64,000 nt of DNA. Origin: Mesostigma viride. Lineage: Eukaryota; Streptophyta; Mesostigmatophyceae; Mesostigmatales; Mesostigmataceae. The stretch lies in the NCBI GenBank assembly GCA_009746045.1, contig RPFO01000072.1, positions 3,198,823 through 3,262,822 of the forward strand, given 5' to 3'. The notes below the pieces were generated by a model. It saw only the letters and a program-made list of their open reading frames with translations. It was not told the origin of the DNA and ran no database searches. Position numbers and translations under genes: made by a program. Below are positions 1-10,397 of this stretch, piece after piece (the stretch's first letter is position 1; each line of letters opens with the position of its first letter).

Positions 1-427
1 GTTTTAGCTGTCAAGTTATGTAATGAGCCCGCCGTTGGGACTCATTATGTATCTAATGAATTACCTGCCGCCGCTCACCGATGCCTGCTTTTCCCACTGC
101 ATCCTGGCCATGCCCACCAGGCCTGACCCTGAGCTTTGCCAAATGGCCTCCTTCCTGACGTAATTATATAATACCATCACACATCAACCCATCCCTTTTC
201 CCCTCTACCCCTTGCTCCCATGCACTTCACAAGAGCTGGTCTTGAGCATCATCAAAGGCCCCTTTTCTTATACTCTTTTATCAACCCATCCCTTTTCCCC
301 TCTACCCCTCGCTCCCATGCACTTCACAAGGGCTGGTCCTGAGCATCATCCAAGGCCCCTTTTCTTATACTCTTTTATCAACCCATCCCTTTTCCCCACT
401 ACCTCTTGCTCCCATGCATCTCACCAG
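1..427 (+). other. Intron sequence upstream of the last histidine kinase exon
   Basis: No open coding segment is recognisable in bases 1-182. From 183 the sequence is T/C-rich and ends in CACCAG before position 428, a good 3' splice site for the exon that follows. Bases 22-50 form a hairpin (TAATGAG paired with CTCATTA, an inner CCC/GGG and one bulged A) that resembles the LINE 3' stem-loops found elsewhere in the window, so a LINE remnant may lie at the left edge. The intron assignment is inferred from the acceptor site and from the abrupt start of homology. Confidence 0.55.
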
Positions 428-473
428 GGCTGGGCCTGAGCATCGTCAAGGGCCTCACCCAGCGGATGCAAGG
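183..473 (+). repeat. Three tandem 97-bp units duplicating an intron-exon boundary
   Basis: Units start at 183, 280 and 377. Each holds a pyrimidine-rich stretch, an AG acceptor (CACAAG, CACAAG, CACCAG) and the first ~35 bases of the histidine kinase exon encoding the G2-box region. Only the third unit continues into open coding sequence. The first two are diverged pseudo-copies that keep plausible acceptors. Confidence 0.85.
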
Positions 474-2439
474 CGAGCTTTTCGTGTCCTCAGCGCCCGG
501 CAAGGGTTCCGAGTTCTCTTTCACAGCGCGCTTTGGGCGCGCGCCCGCGCAACCCCCGCTGCCGGGGCAGGGGCAGGGGCAGGCACCACATGACCATGGC
601 CTCGCAGCATTGGGGGGCGCAAAAGGGCTAGCTCAAGGGCAAGGGCTAGGGCAGCCGCAAGGCGACCGAGTGCAACTCACGGTCCAAGGCCAGGGATGCG
701 CACAAGCACCGGAGGACTGGGGACCGGTGGCGGCCCCACCGGGCCAGGGCCAGGGGTTGATTCCTGCTGCGAGCCAGGATGGGGGTGCAACTCCGTCCGG
801 CGACGGCTGTGTGACTCCTCTGGTGGCTCCTTTCTTCGCCACGTCAACGCACGCCCCTACCCCCGGCACGGCCTTTTTGACACGGCGGCCCTCTGGGAGC
901 AGCCGTGGGTCCCGGCTGGGGGAGATCTCCCGATTCGCCGACACGCCCCGTTTGCTGCTGGACCCGATGGATGCGCTCGAGGCGGTCTGTGGGGGGGGAC
1001 TCCCCGTGGACAAGCTGGGGGCGGACGCGGCCTGTAGTGGCGGTGTGCCGGTGGACAAGGTCCCTGGTAATTTGGATGGGCCGCATGATGCGCCGCACAT
1101 TGCCCCGCATCCCACGCCACATCCCACGCCACATCCCACCCATCATCATGCGCCGCAGCATGATGCACCACATCCCCATGGAGTTTCCAGAGATGCCAGT
1201 AGCAGCCATGAGGAGTATGTTAGGGACATGGTGGAGGAGGTCGTCCCGGGTACTTGCGATAATAATAATGATGATACTGGCACCAGCGTGGGGCGAGACA
1301 ATGGCGGCAAACATGGGGGTGGCATCGCGGGCGCTGGCGCGTCCCCTTTGCTCCCGAACGTGTTTACCTACGATCACGTTGTTTCATCCATGTCGACGCC
1401 AGCACATGGCTATGTACCCGGTAGCACGACCCATGCACATGTCATGGACGCATCGGTCGCATGTCTACGGCCGACAACCCGGGATAGCTCTGCCGAGGCA
1501 GCCGTGGCCTTGGACATTCCGCCGCCCCTGGCATCAACTCTGCCGCAGGCCGGTGAATTATTGCCCCAGCAGCAGCGGCAGCAGCAGCAACAGCAGCGGC
1601 AGCACCAGCAGCAGCGACAAAAGCAGTCACTTGCAGCACATATGGTACCATCTCAGCCCACCGGTACTTCCCCGTCCCTGGCACTTCTGCCGGTGGCATC
1701 GACACAGGCGGCCACGTCATCACCGCCGCTACCCCACCCCCCTCGCATCCTCGTGGTGGAGGACGCCCCCTTGATCCAGAAGCTCATGCAGCGCTTCTTG
1801 CAGGCACTCACCCCGCGACCGGACACCGACTACGCCGCCAACGGGCTGGAAGCGTGCCAACTCGTGCTGGGGGACGCGGCCCAGAGGGCCTCGGCGGGCA
1901 ACCTTGCAAGTAATGGCGCCCCTGCTGCCATCCATGATGCTGTTTCTGGCACGGGTTTGCCGGTGCATCCCGCCCCGGTGCGGATACGTAGCCCGAGCGT
2001 GCTGCCCGGGAGTGCCCTTGACGGCATTGATGCTGGCGCTGGAGCTCCCAGAGTTACCAGGGGGCGTGAACCAGTGGCGACAGCGGGTCATCCGTTGAAC
2101 GGCGTGGCACGGCCGGCTATGGACGCTGGGCCCGCGGCGGCGGTCAGTGAAGAGCATGCAGGTCAGGGGGTCGCTTGCCCGTACGACCTGGTCCTCATGG
2201 ACCTGAACATGCCGGGCATGAGCGGCGTGCAGGCGTGCCAGGTGATTCGTGCAGCGGGCGTCGTGGTGCCCGTGGTGGCGCTCACGGGGAATGCTACCAC
2301 CCGCGACCGCCAGCTGTGCGCCGACTCAGGGTTTGATGGTTTCCTCCCCAAACCGTTCTCAAAGGACCAGCTTCTGGCGATGATCACCGCGGTGCTTCGG
2401 GGGGAGGCCCATGACAACCTGTTTGGGAGACACTCCTAG
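428..2439 (+). CDS. Hybrid sensor histidine kinase, C-terminal exon (end of HATPase domain plus receiver domain)
   Basis: The exon opens with the G2 box of a HATPase_c domain (GLGLSIVKGL) and the typical closing beta strand GKGSEFSFTARF. A linker of about 400 residues rich in Gly-Gln, His-Pro and poly-Gln follows. A receiver (REC) domain starts near base 1741 with ILVVED. The phospho-accepting Asp codon is at 2200-2202 in LVLMDLNMPGMSG, and the conserved Lys at 2350-2352 in LPKPF. The stop is TAG at 2437-2439. By family knowledge the protein would autophosphorylate on His and pass the phosphate to its own REC Asp; its signal is unknown because the sensor and dimerisation parts lie left of the window. 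About 90 extra residues sit between helix 2 and strand 3 of the receiver. Two-component identity is certain, the exact start of the exon less so. Confidence 0.88.
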
Positions 2440-2596
2440 AGAGGTAGAATCCAAGGTGAAATGGCTTTGGAAGGCCACAGCAGTTGGGATCCAAGCAATT
2501 TGCAAGCTGTGTCTTAAACCGCACGTGCTATTCATGTGCCCCCATGTTTACTTGATGTGTACTGCTCACCCAATTTGGAAACATGTGGCAGGAAAT

Positions 2597-2878
2597 TAAT
2601 AAATTAATTAATTAGACTCGTGCTCCCGTTGGGGAGTCACGGAGCATTAACCCCGATGGATGGATGGGTGCAAACAGTCCTACCGGTCTAAGCTATCTAC
2701 AAGATCTATCTACAACATCAATCTACAACTAGTCTAAGCTCTCAACCCTAGGGGACCTGTCTGGGGTGCTTCCCGTATGTTTGCACACGCGGGCGCTTCC
2801 CCACGGGAGGGGGTTCGTTGTCCTCTATGACCTGGGCCCACTTGGCATTATCCATCATCTTGTTCCAAATGTCAGGAA
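2597..2878 (-). mobile_element. 5'-truncated LINE-D-family copy in the kinase 3'UTR
   Basis: The 282-bp insert is flanked by a 14-bp target duplication ATGTGGCAGGAAAT (2583-2596 and 2879-2892). On the minus strand it carries the last codons and 3'UTR of the LINE that ends at 17756, including a (CCAT)2-3 stretch, the 3' stem-loop (2620-2640) and a TTAA-rich tail at the left end. It separates the kinase stop codon from the poly(A) signals. Confidence 0.88.
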
Positions 2879-2899
2879 ATGTGGCAGGAAATGAAAGCA

Positions 2900-2929
2900 T
2901 GTAAATCATATGAGGTTCCATTTATGTAA
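2900..2929 (+). promoter_or_regulatory. Two candidate UGUAA poly(A) signals for the histidine kinase
   Basis: TGTAA occurs at 2900-2904 and 2925-2929, just right of the LINE insertion. UGUAA is the usual poly(A) signal in green algae. None is seen between the stop codon at 2439 and the insertion, so the pre-insertion 3'UTR probably ended here. Confidence 0.5.
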
Positions 2930-2939
2930 TTGAAATGCA

Positions 2940-3084
2940 TGGCTCATGATCGACATGCATGCATACAAACAAATCAGAAAATACAAACAGTTGTCTCACT
3001 TTTCGTATGGTACTGAATTATGGCTGTCTGTGGCCTGCCCCGGCCAGGAAGTGGAAGAGACCAGGGCACATACCCTTCCCTACA
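2940..3084. other. Unassigned intergenic sequence
   Basis: This is AT-rich sequence between the kinase 3' end and the first recognisable LINE-D codons. I see no gene or repeat in it. Confidence 0.5.
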
Positions 3085-4017
3085 CAGTTTTCGCACGATG
3101 CTGTACAAAAACAAGGGGTCGCCTGGCAACTACAGAGGGGTGTGCATCCAAAGTGCCCCCCTCAAGCTTCTCATGCGGCTCATCCTGAACCGCCTGCGCA
3201 CTGCCCTGGACGGCCACCTCAGCGAGACTCAACTCGGCTTCCGTCCAGGCCGCAATACAGTGCAAGCGCTCTGCGCTACTCGCCGCCTCATGGAAGAACT
3301 GCACCGCCTCCAGCCTGGTGAGTCCCCTTTGCACCTTGTGCTGGTGGACTTCATCAAAACCTTCGATTCGGTTTTCTGGTCTGCGCTGTGGGACATCCTC
3401 GCTCTGTTCCGGATCCCCCTCCCCCTTATTGCTACAGGTCATCCGCAACCTGTACGAAGGGTCCACCACCTCGGTGCGCGCTTCCTACAGGACCACGCCA
3501 CCATGCCCTTTACAGTAGGGTGCATGTGTGGCAGGGCTGCGTGCTCTCGCCATACCTGTTCATTATTGTGGTTGAATATACGTAATGATTCAGGCGCGCG
3601 CGCAAGCTATAGCGGTTTGCTCGCATTGTGGGTACACAGCTAGCGGTTTGCTCGCATTGTAGGGAACCAGGGGTGCAGGTCGCCAACCACTTCTGGTATG
3701 GTGGGGCGGAAACGGAGATTCGGCTAGCGGACATCATCTATGCAGACGTGACACAACCGGGCTCTTCGAGGACACTGAGCACGTGCAGAGGTGGCTTGAC
3801 TGCCTCGCATATGCAATCGAGGCCCGTGTGGTGCATGGGGCTCGAGGTCAGCAAGCTACACTGAGGCTCTGGCGATTGGGCTCACTCAGCCACCGCCCGA
3901 CCTCTTTCTACTTGATCGATGGCTCTCGAGCCCTGTATCGCCGGACTGCGTCAAGTTGCTGGGTAGCTTACTCCCTAGCTGCGAGGCCGACGTGGACCAC
4001 CGTATCTCCCTCGCCTG
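3085..4017 (+). pseudogene. LINE-D reverse transcriptase, left half (degenerate, split by gypsy-1)
   Basis: Translation from about 3098 gives the start of a non-LTR reverse transcriptase: MLYKNKGSPGNYRGVC, then the GFRPGRNT block and LVLVDFIKTFDSVFW. The YADD region near 3740 is damaged, and several stops and shifts follow. The coding sense resumes across the gypsy-1 insertion: SCEADVDHRISLA at 3980-4015 joins WHGLRHYRALW from 16489, which matches the colinear RT of LINE-A (39728-41425). The 5' part, including any endonuclease, is missing. The element is dead. Confidence 0.85.
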
Positions 4018-4599
4018 TGTTACGTCCCGGCCCAGACTCACCTAGCCTGAGCTACGTAGCGAAAGACCCTTCTTGCCGGAATTAGGAATAATCCAAGATA
4101 GCCTAAAGTAGGTTGCGCTTCACGACGTGAGTCGTGAGATATCTGGCATCACGGCTTAATGCCAAGCTAATTAGTTCACACTTATAATGGCTAGCAATAC
4201 CAATTACAAATGGATAATGCCCCGGGCTCAATGTGTAGGCGTATTCGCACTTATCAATCATTAAACCAAGAGGACGAGACTCTCGTCCTCGGACCAATTT
4301 AACCTAGGTTGATTGCGGCGCAGATACATGCCAATTTCCCTGGACCAATCCAAGCCAAACATTCCACGTAGGATCCGGGCCGACATCGACCCTCAACTAC
4401 AGGATCCACGCCTAGTACTACGAATGGACTCAGAACTGACGCGGCGCCACCGCACCGGTTCCTAAAAGGGCAACCTAGGACCAAAATAACTAGTCCAATT
4501 CACACAAGAGTCAATGTCCATAAAACTTAGTACAACGGCCACAAGGCCTTAGTAATTTATTCCATTGTTACGTCCGACCTAAAGGGCCGGGACGTAACA
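4018..4599 (-). repeat. Gypsy-1 3' LTR
   Basis: The 582-bp LTR ends in the 7-bp inverted repeat TGTTACG/CGTAACA. It has no visible difference from the copy at 15902-16483. Confidence 0.95.
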
Positions 4600-4613
4600 C
4601 TCCTCCCCCCCCA
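4600..4613 (-). other. Gypsy-1 polypurine tract
   Basis: Read on the minus strand this is GGGGGGGGAGGAG, directly abutting the 3' LTR. It is the expected plus-strand DNA primer site. Confidence 0.85.
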
Positions 4614-4818
4614 CGGGGGTCGGTAGTCCCTACCGTACAAAGGTATAATAGGATCACACAACAAGACTACTATGAGAGTACTATGTCCCGACCTCGGTTC
4701 ACCCGCAGGTCAGTAATGCCAGTTCCTCTAGAGGTCGATACACAAGCCCAACCCTGACGTAGTAGCCAAAACCTTGGGGATTGGACTCCGCTATCCATCC
4801 CGAACTAAACGATTTACT

Positions 4819-7239
4819 CTAGCGTCCACCGCTAGTAGCCCGCCGCAGCTGCTGGGCCTCAAGGAGAGCCCGTCGCCCCGCAGGGGTCATGATATGAGTC
4901 ATCACCCCTGGATGCGCACGTAGGTCCGCCTCGAAGGCGATCTGATATGGGGACGTCTTCTGCCGACCCAACCGGGACAGCTCGACCCACGTGCCCGGGG
5001 CCACATGGCCAGGAACCCGGCGAGGTACTGGGGGTGGGTAAAGAGAAGGGTCAGCGCCGACCAATCCGCCACCCCACAGCGGTGATCACGAACAAACTGC
5101 ACCCCCATCATGAAAACTTCGGTGCGCACGTGATCCTCAAGGATGGTTGCCCTGGGGGCCCCTACAATGTCCGGCACCACCCGACCCAGGAAGGCGCGCC
5201 CTTCCGCCGGGGCCACCTTGGGCGGCGTAACCACGTGCCCCACTCCATCCACCTGATACCTCCAATCCCACCATTCCTCGGTGCCGAACCGCACCGTGTT
5301 GCCCACCGTCCGGGGAAAACGAAGGTCGTCAGGTTGCGGCAAGGGCAGCGGCGCCTGTGGGAAGAAGGTGATCTCGAGTTGTTCCCAGTAAGCACCCCGG
5401 TCAACCGCGCACCAAGGGCCCGCTTGAAAAACCAAAGGGGCGGGCAGGTGCATACCAGGAGGGACCGGGAACAAGGGACCCTCGAACACCACACACAACT
5501 TCTCCGTGCGAGGCCCCGGCCCACCGTGTCTTACGGTCCTTCCCGGAATGGTTCGTATGAAGTCCCCCAACGACCATTCCTCATGTGAGGCTGCCCGGGA
5601 AGCGGCCTCGTAGCCTACTGAGGTGGCGACTGAATGATCGCCCTGGCGCCCGAGCTGGTCCAACATCCGCTGTATGAGACCCTGCCCTGATTGCACCGCT
5701 GCCACGAGTGTCTCAATGGTAACCACGGGCTCCGCCGGCACCATGACACCCGCCACGCTGGGACCCTCCGCGGCATTCCGTACGGTATGCAAGCACGGTC
5801 CCTCCGCGGGAAGATGCGAATGTCGGTCCGAGGTAGTAGGCCTGCTGGGTCCCTCCGCAGGACGTGACATCGACGGTTCAGCCTGGGCAGGCCGGTGACG
5901 AGGCTCCAAGGAGACCAAGAAGTGGGGCTCCGGTGGGACCTCTTCCACTCGGGAGCGAGGCTCCAGGGAGACATGAAAGGTAGTCTCTTCTTGGCCCGCA
6001 TCGGGCGGGTTGCTAGCGGGAACCTCATCAATAGGCTCCTCTCTAGCCGGCCGTTCGGCCATGGCCACCGCGGCCTCTGTCGGATCCGTTCGCCGTCGCC
6101 GATTCTCCCGCTCTTGCTCCAACTCTACCGCCGACCCCCACGTGCGCTCCCATTGCCGATCCGCTGGTCGGCGAGGTGGTGGGACGCTTGGCGAGCGGGC
6201 GTACCTCAGTCCCGGAGTCCGAGCGGGAACGCGAACGTGAGGGCGGGGATGGCGAGCGACGACGTGCCTGCCCCTCCGGAACACGTCGAGGAACGGCTTG
6301 GCTGTCCCCACCCCATCCGGTCGCCCTTGGAAGACTCCGCGTCTCGCGCCCTAGAGGTCGCCCCCAGCCCGTCGCCGGCGGTGGCGCCTCAATACGAGGC
6401 ACAGGACGGCTTCTTCCGCCGCTCCCCTGGGAACCCCGAGACGGCGGATCCCGCGGAGGGGAACGAGAGGGAGGGTGGTGTGGAGGATGGTCTTCGTCGT
6501 CGGAACTGGAGTCATATCCCTCACTCCCATCATCCTGGTCCTCCTCGTCCATCGCCACAATGTGATCCAGAGCCTGCCGCAACGAATACTGCCCTTCTCG
6601 CATGCATTTCTGACCCCGTAGCGCCCCTTCTGGCGGAAGATACCGGGGGAAGTGGTATTCCAGCAGCTTTCGCACTGGAGGTGGAAGTAAGAGGAGAAGG
6701 AGCCGTGGGAACGCCAGGCCCGCCTCAAGCGTGTTCATGCACCCGTGACAGGCGCATTCCCGCTCATGTGTCTCCCAATCGGTCCCAACCACCACTCCGT
6801 TGCGCGCAGCCGTGCGGGTCTCGATCCGGAATCTCACGTTGCGCCTCACGAACCCTCGGAAAGTCTCCATCTGCGCAGGACCGACTCGCGCCATGATAGA
6901 ATCAGCGCGGAGGTGCGACGGCATTTGATTACGACGACGCCGTCGTCGTTCCACCAGGGCTTCCCCCTCTCGACCGTAGTCACGCAAGAACACCCGAGGA
7001 TTGAACGTCTCCTCGTGCAGCTCCTTTACCAGCGCCAACGTACGCGCGTCCGGAGCTCCAGGCCTTGACGAGGTTTCTTGCCGGCGCTCGCGACTAGAGG
7101 AGGGCCCCGTCTGTCCGCCACCATCTCTCGAGCCCCCGGCCCCTGGTGCATCCCTTCGGACCGCAGGCTCTCCGCGAGCTATCTGCGTCCTTACCCCCGC
7201 TTCCGGTTCTGGGACCTCCGGATCGTCGGGTATATCCAT
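4819..7239 (-). CDS. Gypsy-1 ORF3: long extra protein of unknown function after the integrase
   Basis: Three overlapping minus-strand frames (start ATG at 7239; shifts near 6170 and 4950; stop at 4819) read as one protein of roughly 800 residues. The N-terminal part has an Arg-rich helix, a Cys-rich stretch (CACHGC), a Leu-rich segment, a long acidic Asp/Ser run and an Arg/Ser/Pro-rich tail. The C-terminal part looks globular and Trp-rich (EEWWDWRYQ). I recognise no family and see no clear signal peptide or envelope-type membrane anchor. The ORF lies where additional or envelope-like ORFs occur in other gypsy elements. Two frameshifts make this copy broken as it stands. A structural or RNA-binding role would be a guess. 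Confidence 0.6.
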
Positions 7240-7452
7240 GTCGACCAAATCCCCCTCACTGGACTCCCCTCTGCACCCCGGAATCCTGCGTCAGCAGCCT
7301 CCACGGCGCCGACGGAAGTCTGGTCTCTGGGAAGCGCCTCCGCGGCGTCCCCCTGTACAGCCCACACACAAGATGTCAGGGCGTTAGTCGACGCGTACCA
7401 AATACCTGGCTCACGCACCACCCTCACCCTACACCCTACCGGCTGTGGTCTG

Positions 7453-9628
7453 CTAACGCAACTGGTGCGTCTTCTTGTATGCTTCTAGTAAGCGGGCGCA
7501 CCCCGCTAACTCGGTAGCGGTGCGCCAGGAGTCCTCAGACTCGTGTTGTGCGAATCGCCATCGCACCCGATATTGTCGCTGGACCCCTCGTCCCCGTTTG
7601 ACATCCCGGTGACCCACGATTGCGGCCACCTCGTCCTCCTGTTCCCCCGTATCAGGATTGAACTCCAGTGGGGCTGGGGGATTGACCCTACCCTGAATGG
7701 TGTTCTGGTGATACAACTTGAGCTGGTCACGGTGGAAACGGTTGGACGTGAGGTTCCATGACACTGGAATGTCCACCTGGAACATGACGTCATCGAACTT
7801 GGTGAGGACCTTGTAGGGTCCCAGGAACATGGGTCGGAGCTTAGTCTTCAGCTCCTTCTCCACCTTGTGCGAAAATCGCCCGATCTGCGGGCCCTCAACC
7901 AGGACCCAATCGCCCACCTCGATGGACGGCGCCCTGGGATCCCGCTTGCCGGTTGTCCTCTCCAGATACCGCGCTGCCGCTGCGCGATAGCCCTGAACCG
8001 CGCTGTTATGCGCTTGGTGCATCCGCTGCAGCAACCGGTCGACCCCTTGCAGGGTATCCAGCTTGACCTGATCCTCTCCCAGCTCGTGGCTCCCAAGCAA
8101 GTCGAGCGGTGTGAGAGGGTGTCGGCCGGAGTTGAGGAAAAAGGGGGTGAACCCATGGGCGGCCTGGGGGGCATTGTTCAGGGAAAACTCCACCAAGCCC
8201 AGAAGTTCTTCCCAATTGCTGCCCACCGTGTCGGTGTAGTGTCGCATGGTCTCTTGCACCGTGCGGTTCAACCGCTCCACCAGGTGCGACGACGAGCTGT
8301 GATAGGCCGTGCCCAGCGACACCTTGGTGCCCAGTTGCTCGAAGAACTCCTGCCAGAATTTGGCCGTGAAGAGCTTGTCGCGGTCAGAGATGAACTGCCG
8401 GCTGAGCCCATGAAACCGAAAAACGTGCGTCAGGTATATCTTGGCGCACTCCTCCGCTGTGAGGTCGACCGGACACGGGGCCAGGTGACACATGCGCGTC
8501 AGGCGGTCCACAAACACCAAGACCATGCTGTTGCCGTTCTTCGTCTTCTTGAACGGGCCGATGAAGTCCATCATGATAGAATCCCAAGGACCCATAGGAT
8601 CCGGCAGCGTCTTAGGGACGGCCTGAGAGCCCGTGTTCCTGGACTTCATGATCTGACACGAGGGGCACTGGCGCACATACGTCTCGATATACTCCTTCAT
8701 CCCTGGCCAGTAGAAGTGCTTACGTGCCCGGGGAAGGAGACGGTGGCTTCCCTGATGTCCGCCCAGGAGAGAATCATGGAGCTCATGAAGCAAGGCAGCC
8801 CTGCAGAGCTCAGGAACATACAGCCGCCATTCCTCCGACTGGGGACTCACGAACAGTTTCCCCTCCTGGAACTTGCAAGGATAGGCCCCCATCTGCTGGG
8901 GATGTGCCCGGATGGCTTCAAGTGCTGCTTCCTCCGTGATTGTGAAACGGCTGATCAGCATCTCCAAGTCCGACGTGACTGTGAACGCGTCCGCCGCCGG
9001 TTCTGCCGCATCCGTACCCGCCTGGTTGACGAATTCTGAGAAGACTGTGGGAGGGCCGAGCGGCTGAAGCTGAAAAATTCCCTGGGGCGGCACCACATGA
9101 CTAAGGGGCACTCGCGCATGCGACCCCTCCCCCTCCCCGGGGGTGTCCACGTCCTCGTGGGCTCGTGGGTGAACCGTCTCCTCCGGGAGGGGTGACAGGT
9201 CATCCATGGTGGTGTGCCCAAGATGAAACAAGTGGCGGGCCCGGGGGGACCGTGGTTCCACACCGTAGGCGGTCCCCGGGGCGGCCACTGGGACACAGGT
9301 GGTATGCAGCACGTCCATGTCCTCGTAGAACCAGTAGTCTGCCCGTCGCGAGAGAGCGTCGGGCACCACATTGTCCGCGCCCTTGACATATTGGATCTTG
9401 AACGGCGCGAACTGTGACAGGTACTCCATCCACCGCGCCTGGCGGGGCGTCAAGTTGGGCTGCACCAGGAGGTGGGTGAGCGGCCGGTGGTCCGTGTGGA
9501 TCACCAGGCGATGGGGGTCGAGATCCCCCTGCTCACTGATGGCCACCGAAAACTGGGCCCCCAAGAGATGATGACGCCACGTGTGGCAGCTGTAGACGAC
9601 TGCCAGGAGTTCCTGCTGATCATTACAA
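7453..9628 (-). CDS. Gypsy-1 pol, 3' part: RNase H C-terminus, integrase and chromodomain
   Basis: The open frame begins at the inner edge of the TIR insertion and runs without a stop to 7453. It starts with the C-terminal half of RNase H (HTDHRPLTHLL, then DALSRRADYW), then the integrase zinc finger (His residues in LHDSLLGGHQGSH, Cys pair CPSC) and the DDE core with Asp in MMDFIGPF, Asp in FISDRDKLF and Glu in SHLVERLNRT. The last ~55 residues are a chromodomain (YRVRWRF...DSWRTATEL), which defines chromoviruses and by family knowledge targets integration through histone marks. It looks catalytically intact, but is cut from the rest of RNase H by the 9629-10397 insertion. Confidence 0.92.
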
Positions 9629-10397
9629 TTCGTTCAAGTGGCCCGCCGGAGCGGCTGTACAATTTTTCCCAGTGAGCGCGCTGCCAAGTGTACTTGTGGG
9701 CAAATTTTTAGGTGCCCCGTCACTTCGAGGTACTAAAAATTAGGCTACGGTACGAATTCAGCGAATTTCAGCGAATTTTCAGTCGAACCAAAGGAAGTGA
9801 CGGCAACTACCAAAAAGTTTCCGTTACGAATTTTCAGCCCAACACTCGCGCAAAATGAAGTGACGGCAACTACCAAAAAGTTTCCGTTACGAATTTTCAC
9901 TCCCACACGTTTGCACAAGAGGAAGTGACGGCAACTACCAAAAAGTTTCCGTTACGAATTTTCAGTCCCACACTTTGCGCAAATTTTAGTAGGGCTGCAC
10001 GCAAGCTACCTTTCAAAATTTTGCGCTAGTATGGAACGCATTTCATTCGTCTGGAGGAACGCTGCCCGCCAACTACCCCCGTTCAGAATGTTCCGCCGAA
10101 ATTTTTTTGAGATTTGGAAATCTGAACGTGCGCGCAAATTTTAGTAGGGCTGCACGCAAGCTACCTTTCAAAATTTTGCGCAAGTATGGAACGCAATTCA
10201 TTCGTCCGGAGGAATGCTGCTCGTCAACTGCCCCCGTTCAGAAAGTTGCGCCGAACTTTACTTGAGATTTGGAAATCTGAACGTGCGGTTGGAGTTTCGC
10301 GGGGAAACCCAAGTTCCCGAGTAATTCACCAATGACGCGCTTCGAACACTTGCCCGCTAAAACCTAAGCAGCCGCTCCGGCTGGCCACTTAAACGAA
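9629..10397. mobile_element. Non-autonomous TIR element inside gypsy-1 RNase H
   Basis: The insert interrupts the RNase H frame. Its ends share an inverted repeat of about 28 bp (left TTCGTTCAAGTGGCC, right in reverse TTCGTTTAAGTGGCC, both continuing GCCGGAGCGGCTG). No ORF is present. The interior holds three copies of a ~64-bp unit (from 9794, 9857, 9922) and two copies of a ~156-bp unit (from 9977 and 10133). A target duplication could not be fixed, so the superfamily is open. Confidence 0.8.

Noticed and set aside
633-1377. Antisense ORFs over the histidine kinase linker
   Set aside because: Mirror images of GC-rich low-complexity coding sequence; the sense frame holds the real domains.
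6176-7517. Plus-strand frames over gypsy-1 ORF3
   Set aside because: Shorter and without structure compared with the minus-strand frame, which is on the pol strand.
7867-9039. A 390-codon plus-strand frame opposite the integrase
   Set aside because: Antisense shadow; the minus strand shows the integrase catalytic residues and chromodomain.
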